From Cercis canadensis (Eukaryota; Streptophyta; Magnoliopsida; Fabales; Fabaceae), in NCBI GenBank assembly GCA_003255065.1, contig QAOA01001448.1, positions 1,196,825 to 1,260,824 of the forward strand: a stretch of DNA of 64,000 nt, written 5' to 3'. The notes under the pieces are model-generated. The model did no database searches. It was not told the DNA's origin and was given only the letters and a program-made list of their open reading frames with translations. A program made the position numbers and the translations under genes. The number at the start of each line of letters is the position of its first letter. Position 1 is the stretch's first letter. This document shows positions 11,728 to 24,543 of the stretch, piece after piece.

Positions 11728-12971
11728 TTAACATATCTCTTGAAGTTCTCTAGTTCTTGAAGGCCCTTGCTCAAATTCCACAGGGCCAAACCTTGCCCCC
11801 CCTCCCCGACACAGACTGAACCTGAAAGAAAATACACGTATGAAGGAAATGTCAAACAGTTGAGTCCAATTATATATGTGGCCTTCGAAACCTCCAAACA
11901 AATTATAAAGCATGCGCTCTATTAAGTTTTGCCTCAGTGCAGGTTTAACTGAAGATAATAACTACTAGAATGTTTAGTTATCAAAATAAAAGTGAATTTT
12001 CAACCAAGAACGGTGAACTAGGCTATAGAATATATACAGGCAAATGTACTAGGTTTTGGTTAGCTAACCCTAGAACAAGGGACCACTATCTCGTTGCTTT
12101 AAAGTGCATAATTAACCGTGAAAATGGAATCATATCTCAGGCATGCTTACATTTTACTATATTTGAAACTATTATTAGGGCAACTTCCCATTAATTAAAG
12201 TTGATACCGTAACCATATTTTAATTTGAACTCCTGTCAGAATTAGGGTTTCAGTAGGAGCCTAGGGTTTCCATAAGCTATTGGGACCACTTGTCAACTAT
12301 TAACAGCCATATACTCTCTCTCTCTCTCCCCTCTCTGAGAGGGCAGAGGCGCACAACTCATGTATATGCATCCACAGAAAGATGAATTCTGAGGTCTCTG
12401 GTACAATCTCCTACTAGAAAGGCAGAACTAATCTTAGAGAGAGATATCATGATATTATTTTAAACTGCAAGACACTACATTAGAGATATAAAAACCTGAA
12501 AAACAATGCAAGTAGACCATTTTAGAAATAATATGACGGTTCAGAAACCACAAACTTTTGGACCAGCCATACCAAAGCAGTGATGTTGACTGTGTTACTT
12601 TGAAAAACTCAATTATTCTTAAATAGTACTAGGTATACCTGTATCACAGCATTAAGTTATGGTTTAATTTCTTGATTGAATAACTGCATATACATCTAAA
12701 AGTTTGTAACCGATTATAATGCACATAACGGGATGGTTTCCACAATTGAAGAGTTTCGAAGGAACACTGTTCCCATGGGCTCCGACCATGAATTTGCGGT
12801 ATCGGTATCGAGATTCATAACCTGCCCGCATAGCTTTTCTTTTAAGGGAGTGGGACTGGCAATTAGCAACCAATAATCCAACATTCAACGGCATCAGATG
12901 TACTCAGTGTCCACAACAGTGGGCAAAGGCTTATGGTTTCTGGTCCATAATTGAGTTACATCATCTCCATA

Positions 12972-14100
12972 CAAGTAGAGCATATATTTTATGCAAATTG
13001 TAATCTTCTTGTTATAGATAACTATTCACCTCCAAATTTAATATGGAATTAAGTAAATGCCTGCACCGCTGCTCCTGTGTGCATGCAGAAACTTTTGAAG
13101 ACTATATTCTAAGCATTGAGATCAAGCACATAATATTTTCTCTCTATGGGTAATGCTTCTACAAGAGGTTTTGAGTTTGCTAATCAATGTGATGTCATAT
13201 AAGAACACTGCTTACTTATCACAAATTAATGTTATGAGATATTCCTTTTTTTTTTCCTCTCCTTATATTCGTACTTAATTTGTTATCTAATTATTTCAGT
13301 TAAGGAAGATTTAAGATATTCCATCTCTCCTGTTTGTCTTCTCCCAGCAATAAAGAAAATGATTTCTAAACTCAGATAATTATTCATGCTGTCTGAAAGT
13401 TTTTGTTCAATAATTAATTTCCAAAGATATGAACCATAACTGACCAGAAGGAGGAGATGACTTTCAATTATATTCACAATAGAGGATAATATACTACAAA
13501 CCATCGAATTGAAATCAAATTTCTATCTCTGTCTTTCCAGCTATACATATTTTTAGCAATAAGTTCAGAATCAGACAAGTGTTTGAATACAGTTTTTTTA
13601 TACGTTTTGGACTACAGTTATTGATTAAACTGATTATATATATATGTGTGTGTGTGTGTGTATAAAAGAATTCGCTATTTCACATATATTACTCGAAGTT
13701 TTTGTTCAGTACAATGAATTTTTGAATCAGATGGAGAGTATTTTGTTGAGTGGATCGATAATTAATTCTCCACTACTATCGTTCTTCGTTTTTTCTCTGG
13801 TATCAAACACACCTACTAATCTGTCGTTTTGGAGGCTTGACATAGGTAAATTGGAGCAATCTTTTTCGGATTGCAAACCAACACAGAATTAATCAAAGTC
13901 AGCAACAAAAACCATCTTACTCACATAAAGAGGTTCGATCAACAGGGATTCATCCACCGGTTCATCAGTCATTGAAGTTGAGAGGTTGGGTGGTGGAAAG
14001 CACGAAGAAAGTTAAGCATCCAAATTTTTAATGTTTCTACCAAAACCCTTTTGTGACAGCCGTGGAAGCATCTATTTATCAAACACAAAATGCAGATTAA
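12972..14100. repeat. Ancient tandem duplication, unit 1
   Basis: Collinear with 14101-15330 over about 1.2 kb. Matching blocks in order: GTAGAGCATATATTTTATGCA near 12972 against 14103; TAGATAACTA..CAAATTTAAT near 13014 against 14174; AGTTAAGGAAGATTTAAAATA-like near 13299 against 14453; CTGACCAGAAGG near 13440 against 14613; AGCATCCAAATTTTTAAT near 14015 against 15244; CACAAAATGCAGA near 14085 against 15312. The divergence, with many indels, indicates an old event. Unit 1 keeps an ATG and splice-donor sequence (13925-13972) that unit 2 has lost. Confidence 0.8.
13634..13663. repeat. (TA)n(TG)n microsatellite
   Basis: TATATATATATG followed by about eight TG units, within unit 1 of the tandem duplication; the corresponding place in unit 2 lacks it. 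Confidence 0.85.
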
Positions 14101-15330
14101 GAGTAGAGCGTATTTTTTATGCAACATGCAATTTGCCATGAATCACACTGCCAGGACACCAATCTTCTTGTCGTAGATAACTAATCTTCAAATTTAATAA
14201 GGAATTAATTAAGCCTGTGCTGGCACTGCTCCTATGCTCCAAGCAACAACTTCCCAAAATTATATTACAAGTATTAAACATCTTCACATAATTTTTTTAT
14301 ACCGAAATTTTCCACCTAAAAACTCAAACGTGTATGAGTAATCCTTATAAAAGAGGTTCAACAGTTACTAATAAATGTAATATGCCATATTATGAAATAT
14401 TCCCTTTTTCTTATATGCCTAATTGCATATATGTAATTAGTTGATTATTTCAGTTAAGGAAGATTTAAAATATTTCATCTCTTCTCACTATCTTTTACCA
14501 GCAGTATTGAAAGTGAATTCTTAACTCGGATCATTTTCAAGTCACCATTTTTCATGCTGATTGAAATTTTTAGTGAAAAATCAATTCTCATGCAAATATA
14601 CAGATTTTAACTGACCAGAAGGAAAAAGACATGACTTTCAACTATATCCATAGCACAGGCTAATATACTGCAAATCACCAAATTGAAAACCAGTGTTCTT
14701 ACATTCATTTAGAAATTAGTGCAGTTAAACCAACATCTTGAAGAAAAGGGTTCAATTATCCAATAACAAGTATTTTAACTAAATTTTATATGTTTTTGGA
14801 CAAAGGTTTCGGTTAATAAATTGGTCATAACTTAGAACTCTGAAGATCTCATAAAAAAAGCTCACTACTTTATATAACTTGAAGCGTTTGTTCAGTAAAA
14901 TGGATTTTAGATAAGTAGGATAGCATTTCGTAGAGTGGATAACTTTCCACCAAATTTGTTCTTTGCTTTTATTTTGTATCATACTGCTTAGTATAGTTAT
15001 TACTTATTATCTCCGTCCATCTATTAGTGTTTGAGGCTTGACATAAGTAAACTTGAAACCAATCAAAGTTAACAGTTTACTGACATAATCAGGTTCAATC
15101 GAATGGAAAACTTAGAAGCATTCTGATTCATCTACTACTAACTGATCAGTTTTTGACACTGAAGAAGCTGAGAGATTGGATCGTAGAGAGCACGAACAGG
15201 AGTTAGTTTAATAAAAATTCAATAGAAAGAAAAAGAGAAGTTTAGCATCCAAATTTTTAATCTTTCTACCAAAACCCTAGTGTGACCGCCATGAAAGCAT
15301 CTACTTATTAGACACAAAATGCAGAATATA
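14101..15330. repeat. Ancient tandem duplication, unit 2
   Basis: Second, diverged copy of 12972-14100, immediately adjacent. It abuts the leader-like region at 15.4-15.7 kb. The place corresponding to the ATG at 13972 reads TTT instead of CAT on the plus strand, and the donor GTGAG has become GTCAG, so any exon there is dead in this copy. Confidence 0.75.
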
Positions 15331-15690
15331 AAAGCTAATAGCATTTTCACCGAAAATTCAAGAATTCCTGACATAGAAGCGCGATCCAATTTTACCATAA
15401 TTGTAAATTAAAAAAGAAAAAAAAAACGACTCATCGTTTTAACAGAATAGGAAGGGGCAAAGTAAAACACAAAGAACCCTAAGCAAACAAATCCAAACAG
15501 CGACCATCATAGAGCAGCAAGAGAAGAGCAGATAGAAATCCAGCAAAAAAGACATGGAAAATAAGAGAAATACGCACCCACGTCGAGACTCGTCGCCGAA
15601 ATCTTTACTATTATAACCGCTGCTTCGGTTCAGCCTCAACAAAAACGACAAGAGAAAGTGAGCGTTAAAGCTTCGAGGTCACCCAAACGA

Positions 15691-16937
15691 CAATGTTTAT
15701 TTTCCTATTATCTTTTTGGTTTCTTTCAAATAAACGTCGTCTCTAAACTTTTTCAATAACCGCCAACGTAAACAAGCAAAGCACATCGAAATCGAAGCAT
15801 TCTGGATTGGGCAGCCAGGAATTTTGTGCGACCAAGAAAAGTGAGCCTCAGAAAAATAGCAATGATATAACTATTATATATTGGGACAAGGACGGTGATG
15901 TAAATTTTTTATTTTTTAAAAACAGATATTTTAGTGTCGAAGTTGCTGTTATGAAATAATTAAAAAATATTTCATTCTTTTTTCTTTAATTTTTAAACTT
16001 GAGAATAATTTTTTTACAACATTGTTCCTTTCCAAATTAGGTAGAGAAGAGCAACGAGTAAGCATTATTTATTACTTTGGTTTAAAACAAGCCACTTTAT
16101 CCTATGCTATGGGTTAACTCTATTGTTTTATCCGATAAAAAAACACTTTTATTGTTTTAGAACTTCCGTGAGCTTTATTCTATTTATTTTTTTAATAACA
16201 AAAGGTATGTGTAGCCAGGAAAGAACTCTTTCCCCATTAAATTTTATTACAGTAATTCTTAAGTTTCAAGACTATCAAATAATAATCAAGCTATGACTTT
16301 TGCATAATTAAGGCAAGCTTAAGAAATTCATAATCCCTTGTCATTAGACAGTATGAAACTTAAGAAAAATGAGGGAGGGGTTTCTTTATGCCCATGAGAC
16401 AAGTCTTATCCATTAGAAAATGGATGAAAGAATATGTCAGGAAATATTATATGGTAACAAAACGAACTCTAGAAGGCATCAGGTGAAGATGCAATAAATC
16501 AGGCTTGGGTAGAGGGAGAGCTAGGTGGTGATAGTGAACAATGTTTTCATCAGTTTCGCAGCTCAAGTGTTACCTTCTTGAGCCTATATGTGAGACGGGG
16601 TACATGAGATCAGATCACACTCTTCTTGTAGCTAATTTATAAGATGGGGCGGTGAGTGATGTGATTATCAGAGAGGCCATTATATATTTAGAAGTGGTCA
16701 TAATGCCCATAATAGCTCATAAGTGCAGGCGTGCGCTCATCCAGTAACTGAGGATCTGCCACTGCCAAGCCTTACCAATTACCAGTATCGGTTCTTACAT
16801 GGTACTCTCAAATTTCCGGAAGATCGCTCAGTTAACAGAGTCATTGACAAATAGAAGCTGCAGTCAACTTGCTGTGTGCCACTTACACATTTCCATATCA
16901 AGCAAGCAAAATCATCTTTTATTTAAAATAAAAAAAA
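15691..16937. other. Intergenic DNA
   Basis: AT-rich flanking sequence between the leader-like region at 15.6 kb and the stop of the next minus-strand gene. No coding signal seen. The right part is probably the 3' UTR and downstream flank of the gene ending at 16938. Confidence 0.4.
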
Positions 16938-19174
16938 TCAAGTTATTCGATTTCGATCAATGACAGCTTCAACGAATCCCCAACCATCATCAATATCAGG
17001 TCCCACCCAATAACCAGATATCACTATATTGGTGAAATAATCTCCATCCAAATTATGAGAGGAAGTTAGAGATAGAAATCTTGGGCATGTCATTGGGGAA
17101 TGTCGACAGCTTCTATTTACAGATGGTATGCATTTATTTGAACTGCAGGGGCCAAGAACCTTTTGAGCTGCAAATATAATATATAGCATCAGATTGAAGA
17201 GGCTAACTACAAACAATGCTGCAAGTATTCAATGTAAAACTATCCCACAAATCTTCCTTCCATATAACTTTCAAATTTTGTCTACTGTCTGAATCCAGTA
17301 AGGTAAAGCTAGCACAAACATATATATAGTGAACACTCACAAAGATACTTGTATGTACAGAATATATCCAACATAACGAAATAATGGATCCTTTTACTTT
17401 CATTTGCTTCATAATTTCTCATTTTCATTTATACATGTTACCATAACTTTTTCTCCGGTATACAACTAAACCTCAGCAGAGGGGTATGAGAGACAGGAAA
17501 AGAGATGTAGAAGAGAAAAATTAACTAGACCTAGATTGTAACCAAGATAGTTTCAGGAGTAAACCCCAGCTGGGCAAACTTTTAACCCAGACTATAGCTT
17601 AAAACGTGTATCTTACTGAATCCAATTTAAGCTGAACCAAAGATAAGCAAACTAAGAACCAATACATCGCCCTCAGTTTGTTCTTAAAGAGGATAGAAAC
17701 AGCATGAGATTGGTAATTTGTATTATATTTTTCACAATATTTGATTCTTCCTTCTGATCGTCTTATTTCTTTCATCATTTCTGCTCATTGGAAGATTTCT
17801 CTTCATTTACTGGAAACTTCAACACCTCATATAGACATTTCTGTTCGGTGGATTTTTTTGAAAGTATATCCAAAATCAAAATACAGATTATGTGTTTAGT
17901 GCTTCCAGCCCAATAATGACCGGTTGGCTCCAAGAACCAATCATGAACCAACAAAATGATTGCATATGAAGTACATTTAAATCTTCTATATTAGTTAAGG
18001 CTGGCTTATAGTTTCAGATTCCGTCAACTACCAAGGCAAAACTTTCCAAGGTCAGAGCAGTGACCTGTGAGCTCTTGTTGATGTTACAGGCAACCATGAG
18101 CATTGTAGTTTTAAGTAGCTAAATGTAGCTAACAGTTTATTCCAAAACTGTGGTTCATATAGAAAACAAAACAGTTTAATGCAAAAAGACTGAACAGCTG
18201 TATAATTTGTAGATTCTGATTATGGGGTATTCGAGCAAGAGATTGAAACCTGTAGTAACTGTTGCTGTGCTTGAAATTCTACCCAGAGCATATTCCAATT
18301 GGTGCCTTTCCTGAGGCAAGTCAAGAAAAATAATAAGCATGCAATACAAACTTACAATGAAATTTTTTTTTTGATTAAAAAGATTATCACAAAAGCCAAG
18401 CAAGGGATACTTTGTGAGTATCAGCTGTTTCCAACCTCGTTTATAAGAAGTTAACCAGAATTTATGCAACCCATAGCGACACAAGGCACAGAGATGCCCA
18501 GCAACAAAGCTTTTCTGGTCATACAAGAAGAAATTGGTACCAGAGAAAACTTAACCTCTAAATCTTGGCCCATTCACAATATAAAGACAGAAGCTTTGGG
18601 TCTTGAGTAGTCTCTACAACGTGGGAGAAAAAAAAAGAGGGACTTTGAGGATAAATAAATTTTAACTGGCAAAAATGAAACAGCTTTTCTGTATTTTGAT
18701 TCTGTGTGTCCCCGCATTCTACTTTATGAAAGAAAAGGAGCCCTTTTTGGATTTTCAAGAAAACTACGGATACACATTACCCCTTTGTCGCCTTTGTTAT
18801 AAACTTTACTTGTGGAAAATGGACTCATCTATGATATGAACTAGAAAGAAACACGAATGAAAGGAATAGAGCAAAAATTCACTTCTTGTAATCAATTGAA
18901 AAAAAACAAAGCAAAACTATCCCTACAGAAAAGCTGGAGGATAGGGGAAGTGAAAAATGAAGTTTACAATTTCGAATATTGATGAGGAAGCGTTTTTTAG
19001 TACTCAAAGCTTCTCTCATCCCATATCTTCCCAGTAACCAAATTGAGGCCGCGAAAGAAATTGAAGACCAAATTTAGGGTTTAAAGAGGGGTATATACAA
19101 AGAGAAGGTACCTTCGTTGAACCTAGAGAAGCACGCAGAGGTGCAGTCAAGGTTATGGAGACTAAGCACGCCAT
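16938..19174 (-). CDS. Small probable plastid-targeted protein of unknown function
   Basis: Three exons with exact phase: 19112-19174, 18250-18310 and 16938-17167, giving 117 aa. Splice sites on the minus strand are AAG/GTACC, GCCTCAG/GAAAGG, CTACAG/GTTTC and TTTGCAG/CTCAAAA. The N-terminus (MACLVSITLTAPLRASLGST) is rich in Ser, Thr, Ala and Arg with no acidic residues, typical of a chloroplast transit peptide. The last exon ends in a distinctive block, GYWVGPDIDDGWGFVEAVID, which reads like a conserved plant protein, but I cannot attach a known function. The first intron (801 bp) and second intron (1082 bp) show no other exon. The middle exon is short (61 bp) and the least certain part. Role unknown; location in plastid is inferred from the N-terminus only. 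Confidence 0.65.
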
Positions 19175-19420
19175 TTTGTAGGCTCCACTTCAAGTTTGCC
19201 GTTTTGAAAGTGCTGGTGCCAGCGGTAACATTTTGGTTTGGCACAAGCGCACGGCAGGGACTAGGGAATGCGAACGGAGTTTACTTTTTTTGTTTTTTTT
19301 AGAAAATTTTGTTTGCAGGGAATGAGCATAGGGTAGAAAAAATTTAATACTATAGTCACAAGAAATGAAGAATATAAATAGAAGTAAATAATATTTCAAT
19401 TTTTTTTTCGTACCTATATG

Positions 19421-19520
19421 TAAAGACAAATTTTTTTGACTATTTTAACATATTTTATTTATATTATAAGNTAAAGACAAATTTTTTGACTATTTTAACA
19501 TATTTTATTTATATTATAAG
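19421..19520. repeat. Duplicated 50-bp stretch around a single N
   Basis: 19421-19470 and 19472-19520 are the same sequence except for one T in a homopolymer (7 against 6). The single N at 19471 separates them. Most simply this is an assembly overlap that was not merged. Confidence 0.85.
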
Positions 19521-20504
19521 TGGATACAATTGAAAATTCAAATAATTTCATTCAAAAGCTTTTTCATTCCCTTCACTTGTCTATGTTCTCGTAATAATAC
19601 ATTTTTTTAAGTTGATTTCTTAAGAGAAATGATTCTTAAACATTAGATATAGAAGCATTAAAAAACTCAATTGTACAAAATAAAATTAAGTAATTTTAGT
19701 GAGGGTTTAATTAAAATTTAAATAGATTCAATTAATTTTTGATACTAGTATATGTAAGATTTGTATTTATAGGTGTCAAAGAAAGATCGCTGCTCGATTC
19801 CTAATTAGTATTTTTTGAAACCATATTTGCACTCTTCATTTACTTTTGGGCACATGACTATATTTTATAATTCTTTTTTAGCCTGGTGTTTACATTTTTG
19901 TAATTTCTTTTTAAATTTTCTCACAGGAGACGCATTATCAGGAGTGACGATTTCTGCACTGAAAAATCCTCTTCAGTGAGGCTTTCTTGGAGAAACGTCA
20001 TACTGCCTGACGGTTTTTATTTTTCAGTTTAATTTCAGAAATAGTAGTGTAGTAAACTATTTAGAGGAAAAGAGTCAGTCTAAGGACAAAACATCTGTTA
20101 ACAGTCTCTAGAAGTAAAACTCGTCAGTAGCAAACTTAAAGCATCATTTGATATATGAATCGGAGTTAATTCAAAAGTCCATTTTGGACATACGTATTAC
20201 ATAAGTCATACAAATTGCAGTCTGAGGACATAAAGCGAGGAAGACCAGAAATGACAGAATCAGACTCCCTTGTGGTATTCAGTCTGAGGACAAATTGCAT
20301 TGATCCCCTGTGCATGCAGGGTTTTGCCCAGGTTCCTTGATCACACCCTTGCATCTAGATGAGAAAAATGATAGCTTTTCCTTATGATAATGTTGTAACG
20401 TCTTTGGTGTCCAAACAGAAACAAAAAAAGTCGCCTCCAAAATTTATAAGATGAGAACCTGAATAAAAAGGCTCATCACAAAGCTAGGAAAGAGAAGCAG
20501 CATT

Positions 20505-23500
20505 TTAAGATTCATTCGAGCTCCTTTTGGACTTGTGCTTTGATTTCTTCTCCCGTTTCTTACCCCTGCAAAGCAATCTAACATTAGTATAATACATCAT
20601 AACAAAAATAAATTTAGCAAAATTCTCTTTATCTATACAAATTCCACCTCCCCCCCACCCTTTCTTTTTTTTTTTTTTTCCTTTGAAAAGAATAAATAAG
20701 GGGGAGGGGGGAATTCTACACAAGGGTACAGAAAATACTCGTCATGTGAGCTAAGACCCCAACAAGATTTCAGTTTCCGGTTGATATGCTTCAATTCCTT
20801 ATCTGAAGGAAATTTGTATTCCCTAACCTGCACACATAGTCAAGGCCACATTTGTAATACCCAACTAAATACAAAATTGCTTAATGTTAATACCAGAAAT
20901 TTTTTTATCTGCTATTTAATTTAATAACAAATATTAGAAGAGAAATAATTACCCAAGAATCAATTTTGTTCATTGATTCAATGAGCTCGGAAATTGTATG
21001 CGTGGAATTCTGACGGGAAAAGATGTTATTTAGATAACTGCAATTAAGTGCAAGTAGAAGGGTGAAACTCTAAGCAGATATTCACTAATTTTGGTCAAAG
21101 AAGATCACTCCCCTCGCAGACCATTCTGTTTGAGTATAAATAGAAAAAACAACAAACTAGCACCACCTCCCCAAAAAGAAGGCAAAAGGTTGGAATCATT
21201 TATCAGAAAGAAACATCAGGAAGCAAAAAGTACCTCTGAAAATCAAGAACTTTATGAAGTGCATTTGAATTACGCAAAGCAGCCAAAGCCAACTGCATTA
21301 AAAGTCAGAAAAAAATGTCGAAGCAAAGTAATAGATCAAAACAGAGCTGAATCAAAGAAATTAGTAAAACCCGAAAATTTATTTGTTCAAATTAATAATA
21401 TAGGAAGTATAACCTAGTGTGCACTATGGATTTTTTGCTTTTGGCCAAGGCAACACAAGGAAAACTTATGCTTCTTGTCACAAAATCAATAAAAAGCAAC
21501 AAGGGAGTATCAAAATTTACAAACTACACTCAGGATACCTGAGCAGGAGGAAACAAAAGTGGTGCATCTGTAAGCATCATTTTATCAACTTCCAATTTTG
21601 CTGTGTCTTGCAAGGCCTATAGAGGGAGGAAACATCAGGAGAAACATTATCACAAGACAAGAAGCTATTTGAAATTTTGAACCATATTAGAAACAAGTGA
21701 ACATATCTGAGTGAAGAGGAGGCATACAGATTTTTATCACAGTTTAACAGACAAAATCTTTGCCGCAAAAGAAAAGATAATAAGGGAAAGCAATTGCAAA
21801 AATGAACAAATAATAGAAAGCAAAAAATCATCTACTCCTCATGGTCAAACAAAACGCTTACTCTACTCATCTCTAGAACATAAAAAATTTATGGATATTC
21901 ACAAAGTCCACACCAGTGGTTTTTAGGACAATAATCATGTTGGACAACAAGAAAGTACCTTCAGCATTTGCAGCTGCTCATCACCAGCCTTGCAAAATTC
22001 CTGCCAGTGCCGATCATCACAATGTTCAGCATGCAATAACATATATATATAAAAAATAATTCAATTTTATAGCAAACAATTTATTAAAAAAAAGGACAAA
22101 AAAGAGAAAACTTGGAGATTTTCTTTAGAGATACAAAATTGATAAACAAATAAAACATAAAAAGAATTCACTCATGGGTTAACCAGACCAACCTCCATAT
22201 CATTTACAAAACCTTCAACTGAGCGATATGGTGCGTAAACAATAAGATCAAATTCTAAACTCTGCAAAACAAGTGCACATGTCATAGATGAATAATAAAA
22301 AAAAAAAAATCAAAACAAGACAGATGAAGTTGATACGTGAGGCATATCCATGCCTGATAAACTATCATCTCATTATTGAGAATCATTTGATGATCCTGTG
22401 AGATCCCCTTACCAAGCTCCTCTGCAGATACATGATTTTCTTCTATCTTACAAGCAGAATATATGCAAGTCAACCTGTGCAAAAAAAAACAATTCAATCT
22501 GAGTTATTGAGAAAGTACCAAGTATAAAAGCTCTCAAGAAAAATCAAAAACAAAAATCCAACATTGACTTTGATGAAGCATAATGGTATTAGTCAGATCA
22601 TCTATTAAACGTCAAAATTCAAAATAAGTAATTAGGTGTACTTACCATTAGAAAGATACAGGAGAGAAAAAAGGATTAATCAAAATAGGATACTAATGAG
22701 ATCCATCTCACAATAAACTACCTATGATTTCACAGTTTTTATTTTTTTCTGGTACAAGATTGCAGTGTGATAGGAAAGGGTGAGGGGCGTAAGGGGAGAG
22801 GATCGAACCCCAAACATCAAACACCCTGGTTCCCATGGCCAGGGAGATGCCGTTAGACCCACAACAAACATGACCAACCCTTACTATAGAGGTCCTCCTA
22901 TCAGTTCAAATCAATCTTACATTATATTTTTTGGATGATGTTCCATCACAGACCATTGCAGATAGAATCTTTTAAAATAGATGAGAGCTGTTGCCTGCAA
23001 ATCAATAAATTATTTCAAATGGTTGACTATAGAATCCAATGTTACCACAAGCAATTCATTAACATGGTCAATACTTCACAGGTACAATTCAGATTTGTTG
23101 GAGAGGAGCTTACATACCTGGATTTTATGAGGAAAATGGAAATTGTTACATACTTCTTGTAGTTTGTTTTCGTAAAATACTCGCATACATTGCTCTTCTT
23201 CAATACTGAGGGGTTTTGGGCGAGAATGCTTTTCAGCTGACATAAAGATACCACCCTTGTGAGTTAGAAATTCACATAATCCATCCAGGGAAAGAAGAAT
23301 CTAATGAAATACTTCTGAAGCAATTCAGAGACTGCTATCCATATGTTGAGAAAATATGAGTCAATTTTCCAGAAAAAAATATTTACCATTATCTTTTGCA
23401 GTGTTCTGGGGTTCAGGATATGACAATGAGCCGTCAACATCTACTTCCATAAGAGTTGCTCCATACTTCAAAAAATTTCTATAGTCAGCAGCAACCAAAT

Positions 23501-24543
23501 AATAAATTTCAAAAGATACTGTGGCATATTCTTTCTATAAGGAATAAAAAACAGCAGTCCTCCAGAATACGCAATATGCCAGAAGAGGATTCTGATTTTA
23601 ATAAATCATCAATAAATTCTGAAGCCAAGACATCAGCTATCTCAGTTCTAATGCCAAGTTTGATAACCATGTAAGTGCTAGTAATTATAAAATAATATTG
23701 CACTATCATAATCTCAAGTTCTTGCAGTGGGCATAGGCAAAGAATGGCCCCCAAGAAACATCCTTTGGCTACAAACCACTGAAGATATCTTTAGACTTTT
23801 ATCTATTAAATTCTGCACTCTATAGCTTTATTACCACAGAATCAACTATGACGCATTTTCATTCTCTGAAAGAAAATAAGGCACAAATCAAAGTCTCCTT
23901 TTTTATAACTTTTTTTTTTGGTAGATCTCCTAGCTTGAGCCGTTCTGCATTAACAAATAACGACTGGTAAAAATCAGAGCAGCATCCATACCTTCTCCAG
24001 AACTTGTATTGCTCTCTCATTAGCAGCTTTATACTTTTCAACCTAATTAAAAGAAGAAGAAGAAAACATGTGATTTAACAATAATATACATGTAATACTG
24101 TAAGGGAACAGAATCAATTCCCTTGAAGCCTCCTGTCATCTCTAGCACAGCAATAGCACAATAACAGTTCGTTTTAAGGAAATAAAATTCCCTACCAAGC
24201 CTACTTGGCAACTTTCAAAATAGTTTAGCTTACAAATTACATATTTTGTTTTCTTTTACTTTATTTCTTATATTCAGTATCCAAACAGACATATCAATGT
24301 ATAATTTGTAATAGAAGCAATCATGCTCAATACAATAGTCATAATCTTGTTCTTTCTCCTAGTTTTTCCACCCGTCTATTCTGCTTCTAAAGCAACCAAA
24401 CGGGCTTTCACAAAAGCTCTTGATTTATTACCACACCGTTTCTTACAACCAAACAATAAGGGGATAGAGGATAGAAAAAATACCAACTGTTGAGGAGTGA
24501 AGATCCAATTGGCTCGATGGGTGGAAGTCATAAAATCAGCCAT
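20505..24543 (-). CDS. CYCH1: Cyclin H, regulatory subunit of the CDK-activating kinase / TFIIH
   Basis: Thirteen exons: 24484-24543, 23992-24042, 23387-23465, 23118-23236, 22921-22994, 22354-22474, 22193-22261, 21959-22000, 21539-21616, 21234-21292, 20953-21037, 20739-20827, 20505-20565. They sum to 987 nt, 328 aa, close to Arabidopsis CYCH;1 (336 aa). Cyclin H binds CDKD kinases, and in TFIIH the complex phosphorylates CDKs and the RNA polymerase II tail. Seen: [20 protein letters not shown] start; first cyclin box (about residues 65-190) with [20 protein letters not shown] and [33 protein letters not shown] at the repeat junction; [19 protein letters not shown] near the end; and a basic tail ([13 protein letters not shown]). 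The intron after exon 6 needs a GC donor (CAG/GCATGG) to stay in frame. A SINE-like repeat lies in intron 5. Confidence 0.96.
22738..22870 (-). mobile_element. SINE-like tRNA-derived repeat in a cyclin H intron
   Basis: Read on the minus strand it has an A-box-like TGGGTCTAACGG, then a B-box-like GGTTCGATCC (22800-22809), a short body and an A-rich end (AAAAAAATAAAAA). Layout and length (about 130 bp) fit a plant SINE. It lies between exons 5 and 6 in the gene's own orientation. It resembles the element at 48.7 kb in order of blocks (CCATGGG, TTGGGGTTC/TTGGGTTC). No target-site duplication was verified. Confidence 0.45.

Larger units (their letters stand above)
11728..15690 (-). other. Unresolved possible minus-strand transcription unit
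   Basis: Several minus-strand pieces look like parts of one transcript but I cannot join them. A leader-like stretch at 15585-15690 ends in a possible donor (CGTGG/GTGCG). A short exon-like piece at 13925-13972 starts with ATG, encodes MTDEPVDESLLIEPLY and ends at a good donor (TAT/GTGAGTAAG). A possible terminal exon at 11728-11827 follows TTTCTTTCAG and reads FGPVEFEQGPSRTRELQEIC to a stop. An open stretch at 12664-12894 might be another exon. No family was recognised. Against a real gene: the pieces are short and the interior is a decayed tandem duplication. It may be a non-coding RNA or chance. Confidence 0.2.
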
